This document shows positions 56,521 to 64,000 of a stretch of DNA of 64,000 nucleotides, piece after piece. The DNA comes from Certhia americana. Taxonomy: Eukaryota > Chordata > Aves > Passeriformes > Certhiidae. Under the pieces are notes generated by a model. The model made no database searches. It saw only the letters and a list, made by a program, of their open reading frames with translations, and had not been told where the DNA came from. Location of the stretch: positions 238,739 to 302,738 of the forward strand of contig JAGMWU010000029.1 in the NCBI GenBank assembly GCA_018697195.1, written 5' to 3'. Position 1 is the first letter of the stretch; each line of letters starts with the position of its first letter. Position numbers and translations under genes: made by a program.

Positions 56521-59500
56521 TCTTCCCAAGCAGGAATGGAAAGGCCTGAGATAAAATACAGACTTATTTCTCTATAAAAGGGTTCTCGACCTATACATAA
56601 AACTGCTCTGCAAGTCCTAGTCCATATAAAACATGGCTGCATTCTCAGCACAATTCAGATATTTCCTGCATTTTTGTGTTTCTCTGATGTTCCTTGACTT
56701 GTTCTGATGATGTCAGGCCATGTTTTCAACAGGAATTTTTTTTCACTGGTGGAAATTCTGATTTTCCAGAAGTGAGAGGTCAGAGTACAAATACAAAAAA
56801 AAAAATTGCTCTTCAGTTGGTTGGAACTTTGTATGTTACAAGTAATGTTCGTTTTAGAACATTTTTGTGCTGTTTCCATTATTAATACTGAACACCAACC
56901 TCTGTAACATGAGTTTAATGTTTCTCCAAGAAAATACAGTGGGACCAGGCACATCTGAGCACAGTTCCTCATCTTTATAACTTGTTATCCTCATTCTGCT
57001 TAATTAATATGAATAATACATTTTAAAATAATACCTCCACTAATGGGATATGGGGGGGGAGCAGGGGAGCACTTCTCTAATTAGGGCTTGTGTATGACAT
57101 TGGGAAAGGTTCTGGGTTCAATCACCTCCCCATGCTGAAGGGTGAATTAGCATAGATTTAATGCCAGTGATAATTTCATGCCGTGGGGAGATCAGGAGTT
57201 TAATGCATCCTGCAGCCAAGCAGGGATTTTCTCCCTGTGCCAGCCCAGAATAAACTCCTGTAATCCTTTTCCTTCAGCTCTCTCACCCACCCAGGCTCTG
57301 GCTTAAGGAAAGGCCAAGGCAAGCAGGAGGTGCTGAGCCCCTCTGGCTCAGACTGAGGCACTGCCCTGGCACATTTTGTGCTTCAGTTCATTCAAAAGAT
57401 GAATAAAAGCTGTCCTGGAGGGCCAAGTTTGCATTTCTACCACCTGGGAGCTGCAGGAGGCTCCAGCACAGTGCAGGGAATTTCTCCATTTATTTCTCTA
57501 ACCACCTTCTACAGAAAACATAAAGGTGAAATGAGAGAAACTGGACCAGTTGTGATTTTGGTGTTTTACTTTGATGATACTGGGAACACCACATTAGAGC
57601 CAGACCCCAGCCTGGGACCTCCAGCACAGCATTTACTGAATTTTAAGGAGGATGGGCCAGGATGTGTTAACCCAGCCTTTGGAGGGAAGGCTTTTCCAGA
57701 GTCAGACACAGGTGCTCGTGACTGCAGGAAGCACAAGGACTGGGCAGTGTCATTTGGGGGCATGGTTTTACTGGCAGGCTCTGTGTGAGCTCTTTACGTG
57801 CCCACAAAGCCACGGCAGAGCCTGGCAGGGTCACCATGTCCCTGTCACTCAGGTGTGTGAAACCCCAGTGCAGCTGGGCCAGGTCAGTACCCAGCTTAAT
57901 GACATTAGAGGGGAATCTCTGCTCAAATCTAAATTTAGCTTTGATCCTAACCAGTGTTGGACCAGATTTAAACCAAGGGATGAACAAGGACTCTCAGTCC
58001 TGTGGTGGTCAGTGCCCTGGGTGTGGTTTTTCCTAAACCAGTATTCCCAGTTCTGCCAGCATTCCCAAAAATCCATCACTGCCTCCCTTTGCAAAGCTGA
58101 GAAGGGACATCTGGCCACGTTTCCACTTGGATTTTCCTGATATGAGGATGAATTGTCTGATTGGACCCAACTGCTGCTTGTGGTCAGCGTTCATCAGGAG
58201 CTTTGTGTTGTCTTGTCTGTAAAAAATCACCGTGTTGTATAAATATTCATTTCAGGAAAGAAAACATTGTCAGATGAGGCAATGACAGAGTTTTTGATTT
58301 CTGTGATTGAGAAGAATGTGGTAAGGAAAGAAATTGGTGGAATTCTTTTCATGGAAGTTTGCAATTTTGTTAAAACAGAATTAATTAGTCATTAATTTGA
58401 CTCATTCAGAGCTGCAAACAGGATTTACCTCTGTTTGACAATACACACCTGAACTCTCAAAGGTAATGCTCCTGAGGGCTGTTTATCTTGGAAAGACATT
58501 TTTTTGGTTATAATTTTTACTGTAGCCTGTCACATCCAAAACATACACATGTTTTTACAGGAAATGTTGTCTGTTTCTGCTAGGCTCAAGGAAAGAGACT
58601 CCATCAGAACTCCCCAGGCAGGCAGGATCTGTGTTTGACTTGGAGTTTAGACTCCCCTGACAAAGATCTTCTCCGCAGGTCCAGTCTCAGCTGAGTTATT
58701 AAACTAATGAAAAACCACCACTAAATGCCATTTTCACACAATTGTCCAATATTTCCCCCAAGAATTGTCACTGCTAATTGGATCCATTTCTTTTCTGACC
58801 TTAAATCCTCATCCTCAGAAGAGTCTCCTGACAGCAGGTTTTCGAGTTTATGGGAATAGATTACTTTTTATCTGAAAAGTTTAATAGAGATTTAATCTCA
58901 CCCCATCATCTCCCAGCTTGAACAGGGAGTTTTTCCTCCAAATTTAGCACCCAAATGACACCAAAACTCCACATTTGTTACAAGCTTTGGGGCAGCTGGT
59001 CCTTTAAGAGTAATGTGTGGGGTTTTTAGTCTCTTAAGGACTGTGCTTGTGTTTCTAAAGATTATTTTCGACCTTTAACATCTAAGATTTTATTTTAATG
59101 TTGGGACTTCCCATATTTTACTTAACCTTCTTCAGAGCTACTGTCTTGACCTCAAATGTTAATTAATGCAATTTCTCTGTTCTTCTCATGATAACACTGA
59201 CCAAGCACAGAAGGGGTGTAAGAATGGTTTGGGTTTATTGAGCTTAATTCTAGAACCAGTTCTTGTTGGTAAATAGTGCATTTGCATCACCCAAATACAG
59301 AGTGCAGCAGGATTAGACTTGCAAAGCACAATAAGCACCTAAGTCCATGAGATCACAGCACCAAAATCCCAAATTTTGGATAGTGGAGGTTCAGTTTGTT
59401 GGTGATAATCTGCGAAGTAACAGTTAAACCTCAGCACATTTAACTGATTCCAGCTCTTTTAATTGGAGTAAAAAGCAGGAAGAAGGAAGGGGAGCTCTCC

Positions 59501-60162
59501 AAAACTCACAGGAAAGTTGTGAATGAATTTTTTTCATAGAGAGGGGTGGATAGGGACGTCTGCAGGCACAATAAAGCCTGTTCCCCCCCCAGGTTTTAAT
59601 AAAATACTGTCTTTTAATAAAGCATTGAAGACTAAAGGCCTGTGGGGAGGTGTCTGGGAGCTGCTGTGGGCTCCCAGCACAGGAGCAGCACGGAAGCTGT
59701 GCTTTGATTAAAACATCAGACTTCAGATATTCCTCAGTGCTTGTTCAGCCTCTTTCCTAAGTATCAAAAGAGCCTGTTCATACAAGGATTTGTTTGTTTA
59801 CAAGGATAATTCTTGTTAACTGACAGTTTAAAAAGAATTACTGAGGCCTCCAACATTGATAGGATGGTATTAAGGAGAGTATTAAATGCTGGCCTTGGAT
59901 TCAGTTAAAGGGTTCTTTATCCCCTCCCTCCTATCCAGCAGTCTGGAGGAGGGATGGAAATTTAATAATCCAGAGCTGATAATCATTATACAATCAGACG
60001 GGCAATGGAAATGACATTTCCACTGAAAAGGAGTGGTTGAGGGGATGGCTGTAGAGGTCCCAGGGCAATTTCCTACGGATGCTCCCAGCGCAGCAGTGTG
60101 GCACAAATGTCTGGACTTTATATTCAGCACCCAAAATCATTTACAGAAGCACTACATTCACC
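56521..60162. other. Unique sequence, no gene seen
   Basis: No gene recognised in 3.6 kb. The longest frames (136 codons at 57378-57788 and 162 codons at 57652-58140, + strand, with overlapping minus-strand frames) fall in a locally GC-richer part and show no domain, splice context or family resemblance, so I do not call them. Confidence 0.45.
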
Positions 60163-60185
60163 TTAAAAAAAAAAAAAAAAAAAAA
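60163..60185. repeat. Poly-A tract
   Basis: A run of about 23 A a short distance before the CR1 copy at 60230. CR1 elements do not end in poly-A, so it is unlikely to be that element's own tail. Confidence 0.95.
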
Positions 60186-60229
60186 GTGGAATAAGGGACA
60201 ACTTCTGCTGGAAGGATCTTTAATTCCCC

Positions 60230-60378
60230 TAGATCCCTGGAAGTGCCCAAGGCCAGGTTGGACAGGGCTTGGAGCAAGCTGGGACAGGGGGAGGTGTCCC
60301 TGCCCATTCAGGGGTGCCACTGGATGGGTTTTAAGGTTCCTTCCAATCCAAACAATTCCAGGATTCCCTGATTCTGTG
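60230..60378 (+). mobile_element. CR1 LINE 3' tail
   Basis: AGATCCCTGGAAGTGCCCAA, GGCCAGGTTGGACAGGGCTT, GGAGCAAGCTGGGACAGGGG, TTAAGGTTCCTTCCAATCCA and AACAATTCCAGGATTCCCTG read on the + strand, about 150 bp, with the terminal GATTCTGTG. Confidence 0.9.
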
Positions 60379-60403
60379 TTTTTATGATTTAAAATAATCT
60401 GGC

Positions 60404-60476
60404 ATAAAAAAAAACAAACCAAAACAAACAAACAAAAAACCCCAAACCAAACAAAAACAAAACAAAAAAAAACCCT
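60404..60476. repeat. A/C low-complexity tract
   Basis: Runs of A broken by C or CC (AAACAAACAAACAAAAAACC). Similar in kind to the tract at 11099. Confidence 0.92.
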
Positions 60477-62766
60477 CCTGTGAAAGGAGGAGAAAGAGCT
60501 TTATTAACAACGTGACTGAGGTCAGAGTAGAACATAAACCAGCACAGTGAGATGGAAAAGTGGGAGAAAATTCCCTAAGAAAAAGGAAAACAAAAGGAAA
60601 AACCCTAATCTCCAACAGTAATGTAAAAACCAGTTAAAAATGGGCTGGTTCCTCTGGATCTGGTGGGAATTTTGGATTTCTTTTTTGATGGAAGAGTTTC
60701 TAAGGGAAGATTTTTGCTACTGAATTACTCAGATCATGTTAATGCCATTTTTTTCAAACTGAAAGCTACAGAAATTCAAACACTCCCATTTCAACTCTGA
60801 TCCATATTTTAATACAACAGGATTTATCAATATAAAGAACCTGAAATATTTCCAGAGGATTTTTTGATGCGAGTTCTGAACAACTTCCTTTTTTTTTTTT
60901 TTTTTTTTTTGCCCAGGATCATTTTCAACTTCCAGCATTTTGTCCTTTGATGAGGACGAAAATCCTTTTTGACATGCCTGGAAATGGAAATCGTATCTGA
61001 CCATTCCTCCCAAGGACCTGGCTGTGGCACCTCCCTGCTGCCATCCAGCTGCTTGAAAAGGTCACTTTGGAGATTTCATCTGTGATGGAATAACATGCGA
61101 AGGAGAATTCCTCAGGGGAGCCTGTGACATTCATGGGAGATGGGAAATGCTGCATTAATAGGCTGGAGTTGGAGGGGGTTCTTAGTTGGCTTTATTTTAT
61201 GTATAAAGGACAGCAAAGTGCCCCTTAAAGCAACTTCTTCAGTAAGTTTGGGTTTAGCCTACAAAAAACCCGGGGGAGGGGGGAAATGTTTGCTGAGGAT
61301 TGAGAGGAAATTTTCCCAATTTTCATTAAAAATGAGTAAGAGACATTTGCAGATCAGGGAATACATTTGGAAATAGGAAATTTCGCTCTGTGTTCCCCTT
61401 GGCTACCCAGGGCTATAACAAATTCCAATATTTTCGGTTCAGACAGGCCCTGCCTGTGCAATTTTTGCTATTTTTGGAACATCTTTAGGAAATTTCAGAT
61501 CTTAGTTTTATTTCCATGTAGTGAGAGGCCTCCTTCCCATACACAACCAGTCCAAGACCTGTATTTTTCAAGACAAACCATTTACAATAGATTTTTTTTC
61601 CTAATTCTCTAATTTTATTTCCTATTTCAATAATTTCTTTTGCTATCTCTATTATTTTTTCCCCTATTTCTATGATTTTTTTTCCTATTTAAACTGCTCT
61701 TCTTGTTTCCACTATAGCATTGCTCCAAGCTCCTGCTGGGACTAGCAGGTTCTGGAATAGTTCTGAGGTGTACTCTGATGTTAAATCCTGTCTTTTAACA
61801 GCTATTAAGATGTTAAAAAATTAATAATGGCCTTTCTTCCCACTGGCATCCCTTGAACTTTGTCTCCTGTGTGTCAATCTTGGCTGGATTGTCTGTCAAA
61901 GGGATGGAAGGTATTAATTAGTCAGCCAAGGCCATTTTATCTGGGATTTTTCCTGGTTTATATGGAAAGAAAAATCTCTGAATATTCTTATTCCTTTAAA
62001 AATGATGCCTGATATTCTCTGGCTGACCAAAGCAGAGCAGAGCAAATAATGGTTAAAAAGTTGTTTGTTAGGTAAGAAAAATTTTGGATTTTTAGGGGAC
62101 AGAATCCAGAGAATGCTGGCTAAAAACCCATGGATGCAGTTTGACAAGAGAAATCAAACCAGTCTGGTTCTTCCCTATTTTTAAAGATTTTTTTTTTTTT
62201 TTTTTAAATAATTGCATTTACATTTTCCCTGGGACAGATTTTTTTCAAATAAAAAGCAAATTTTTTTCATCACTTATAAATTTGTAAATGAAAGGCTTCA
62301 GCAATTTTTAACACTTATTTTTTTTTGGCTGGCAATACTTGCCTAAATTTCTCATCTGACAAGAATGAGAGATTTTAAACTTGGTAGAACGCAGTTTGAA
62401 CTTAGTTTTTAAAGAAAATATCCCTCTAAATGATAATTTTCAAATTGATAAGAGATTTAATGATTTTCCATGAATTAATGCTTGTCAAAACCCTGAATAT
62501 TGCAAATTAACTTCTCTGACTTTTCATTCTTGCCATGAATTTGAATCAACAAAGCTCTCCCTTTCCAGTGTGGGACTGCTGCCACCAGCATGGCTTACTT
62601 AGTCTTGACTGAGACCATGGGACCAGCAGTTGTCGGAGTCTGGAAATATGACAAATTCCTCTTTGCATGTTTGAGAGATTTTAGAATCTCTGACAAACAG
62701 TGTTTTTAACCTTTGTTCATGGAAAAAGGGCTTTTAAGCTCTGAAATAAAGCAGAGTATTTAGGAG
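60477..62766. other. Unique T-rich and A-rich sequence, no gene seen
   Basis: No gene recognised. A T run at 60889-60910 and another at 62189-62205. At 61600-61690 a decayed pyrimidine pattern (TTTCCTATTTC, CCCTATTTC, TTCCTATTTAA) recurs about every 25 bp. Confidence 0.5.
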
Positions 62767-63206
62767 TGTGTATTAAATAGTAGAATAGTGCATAGTTTTA
62801 TCACAGGGTGAGAATTTTAGATATATGTGGATTTTAGGATGGTAAGCAGGTGATGACAAGATGGAGGAAGCACATGGCTTTTGGGTTTCTTCCTTCTTCT
62901 TCCTTGCCTCCATCTTCTGCAGTGAGGTGGCACATTAGAGTTGGCTTAGAAGAGAATCTAACCTTCTAACATAGATAATAGTTATTGGTGAAGAATTATA
63001 AATACTGATGACGTAGTTTGTAGTATAAAGATAATCGTCACCTTTGGGGCTGGGTCCTTTCCCTGTGAGCTGACCTGCTGAACAGATCTCTGTGGGTCAG
63101 AGAAGAAATTGTACTGATAAGGGAAAAATAAACAGCCTTGAAGAAGCAGAGGAGACGGCTCTCGGTTTTTTCCTTCTATCTCGGTGCTGGGCAAAAGACT
63201 TTTACA
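62767..63206 (+). mobile_element. ERVK-like LTR
   Basis: Begins TGTGTATTAAATAGTAGAAT (or two bases later), contains GACAAGATGGAGGAAGCACA, TATAAATA at 62997-63004 and AATAAA at 63127-63132, and has a likely 3' end AAAAGACTTTTACA at 63206. This layout and the 'caagatggagga' box are familiar from songbird ERVK LTRs. No standard TGGCGCC-type primer-binding site follows, and no target duplication is evident, so the 3' boundary could lie further right. Confidence 0.6.
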
Positions 63207-63248
63207 CTCTCGGGAAGAACAACCACATTGTGTAAAAAACCCGAGAGC
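63158..63248. repeat. Inverted repeat over the LTR 3' end (possible RNA hairpin)
   Basis: GCTCTCGGTTTTTT (63158-63171) pairs with AAAAAACCCGAGAGC (63234-63248) with one bulged base, enclosing about 62 nt. A second choice is CTCTCGGG (63207-63214) with CCCGAGAG (63240-63247). The arms straddle the inferred LTR end, where retroviral RNAs often fold. Confidence 0.7.
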
Positions 63249-63739
63249 AGTGAGCTGCACGAAAATTGATCTGTCTGATGCAGGGCCTGGATGAGATCAA
63301 CTTTTCAGCACTACAGAACTCTATAAAAACTGTTTCAGTTGCTAAAACTTGAGAAGGAATAAACAAACAAACACCAATTCTCTTCCAAATCAGAAAAAGG
63401 CAAGGGTGAAGACAGGTAGAGACAACAGCATGGGACTCTGAGGTCACTGAAGAAGGAGTTCAAATTCTAAATGGGAGGGGATTGAGGACATGCCTTAGTC
63501 TTAGGCTGAAATTCTTTTTGTGAGGCTATGCTGAAGACAGATATGATATATCAGACTTTGGGGTGTTTTTCCTGTAAATTCATGGAATGCACCGGAGGGA
63601 TGTAGCATTCTGCCTACAATCACGGGCAGAGGCACCAGCATTGTAGTGGGCAGATACTGAAGTCTCTGTAATCCAATGAGAAACGTAAAGAGATGTTCTG
63701 GGAAAATGGGAGGTTTTGATACAAGGAAAATCAATACCC
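63249..63739 (+). other. Possible ERV leader or unique DNA, no gene seen
   Basis: Between the LTR and the 33-bp array. I see no gag motif, and frames are short. It could be a retroviral 5' leader or host sequence. Confidence 0.35.
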
Positions 63740-64000
63740 ACCAGACTTGAACTGAAGGAAAGGCCAAATCCTCCACACCCACCACACCTGAACTGGAGGA
63801 GAGGCCAAACTTACTGCACCTGAACTGGAGAAATGACCAAAACCCGTCACACTTGAACTCAAGGAAAGTAAAAATCCCGCCACACCTGAACTTAAGATCA
63901 AACCCACTGCAGCTGAACTTGAGGAAAGGCCAAATGCCACCACACCTGAACAGGAGGAAAGACCAAACCCCAGCACACCTGAACCCGAGGAAAGACCAAA
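63740..64000. repeat. 33-bp tandem array running out of the window
   Basis: Eight units begin at 63740, 63781, 63813, 63846, 63879, 63906, 63939 and 63972. The core is CACACCTGAACTGGAGGAAA followed by GGCCAAACCC. Most units are 33 bp; others are 41, 32 and 27 bp, and the last is cut by the window end. From 63846 on, the + strand is open and reads as repeated TPExEERPNP-type 11-residue units, but unit three has an in-frame TGA. Minus-strand frames also stay open. It is either a minisatellite or a degenerate coding repeat. Confidence 0.9.

Noticed and set aside
57378..58140. Frames of 136 and 162 codons
   Set aside because: Different overlapping frames on both strands in a GC-richer patch, with no motif, no splice context and no family resemblance.
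60163..60378. Processed pseudogene or SINE with poly-A tail
   Set aside because: The A run is upstream of, not after, the CR1 copy, and no gene-like sequence precedes it.
63740..64000. CRISPR array
   Set aside because: Units are contiguous without unique spacers, and the genome is clearly a vertebrate one.
1..64000. tRNA, rRNA or snRNA genes
   Set aside because: I looked for cloverleaf-type GGTTCGA(A/N)TCC boxes and conserved rRNA or snRNA strings and found none convincing; GGACTCGAATCCCCCTG near 50545 lacks the rest of a tRNA.

Overview
The window looks like non-coding nuclear DNA from a bird, most likely a songbird. I found no protein-coding exon, tRNA, rRNA or other RNA gene that I could defend. 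Two kinds of evidence point to a bird. First, about 20 short, 5'-truncated copies of the avian LINE CR1 are scattered throughout; seven read on the + strand and thirteen on the - strand, and most carry the typical 3' end around AACCCAAACCATTC / GAATGGTTTGGGTT. Second, there are many solo or partial LTRs of endogenous retroviruses with TGTC...GACA or TG...CA ends, of the kinds abundant in passerines. Base composition is AT-rich with few CpGs, apart from one CpG-dense LTR near 12.4-12.85 kb. Family names come from recognition by eye, not from a database search.

Layout. 1-10 kb: mostly unique AT-rich sequence with a CR1 tail (1.46 kb), an LTR tail (3.91 kb), a TTA microsatellite (4.14 kb), a solo LTR (4.31-4.96 kb) and a second LTR (6.10-6.65 kb). 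10-24 kb: several CR1 tails, two adjacent LTRs (12.3-13.9 kb), a 20-bp tandem repeat (17.8 kb), a pure purine tract (18.6 kb), a minus-strand LTR of about 1.4 kb followed by a primer-binding-site-like sequence (20.0-21.4 kb), the longest CR1 copy (22.8 kb), and an LTR fragment between 27-bp direct repeats (23.7-24.1 kb). 25-47 kb: more CR1 tails, an LTR followed by a primer-binding-site-like sequence (27.5-28.0 kb), a TA/TATG microsatellite (32.5 kb), a minus-strand solo LTR with 5-bp target duplication (32.9-33.5 kb), and a 38-bp minisatellite interrupted by a 10-N assembly gap (46.2-46.7 kb). 47-64 kb: a solo LTR with an intact-looking promoter (47.3-47.9 kb), long featureless AT-rich DNA, a possible pre-avian repeat relic (56.5 kb), and at the right edge an ERVK-like LTR (62.8-63.2 kb) followed by a 33-bp tandem array that runs out of the window.

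The unique stretches between repeats may lie in a gene desert or large introns, and some have the look of conserved regulatory DNA (clustered TAATTA, ATGCTAAT and TAAACA motifs). This cannot be shown without alignment to other birds. I did not find a new biological system. The items most worth checking are the 33-bp array at the right edge with its partly open reading frame, the LTR fragment between 27-bp direct repeats, and the unresolved 38-bp array at the assembly gap.
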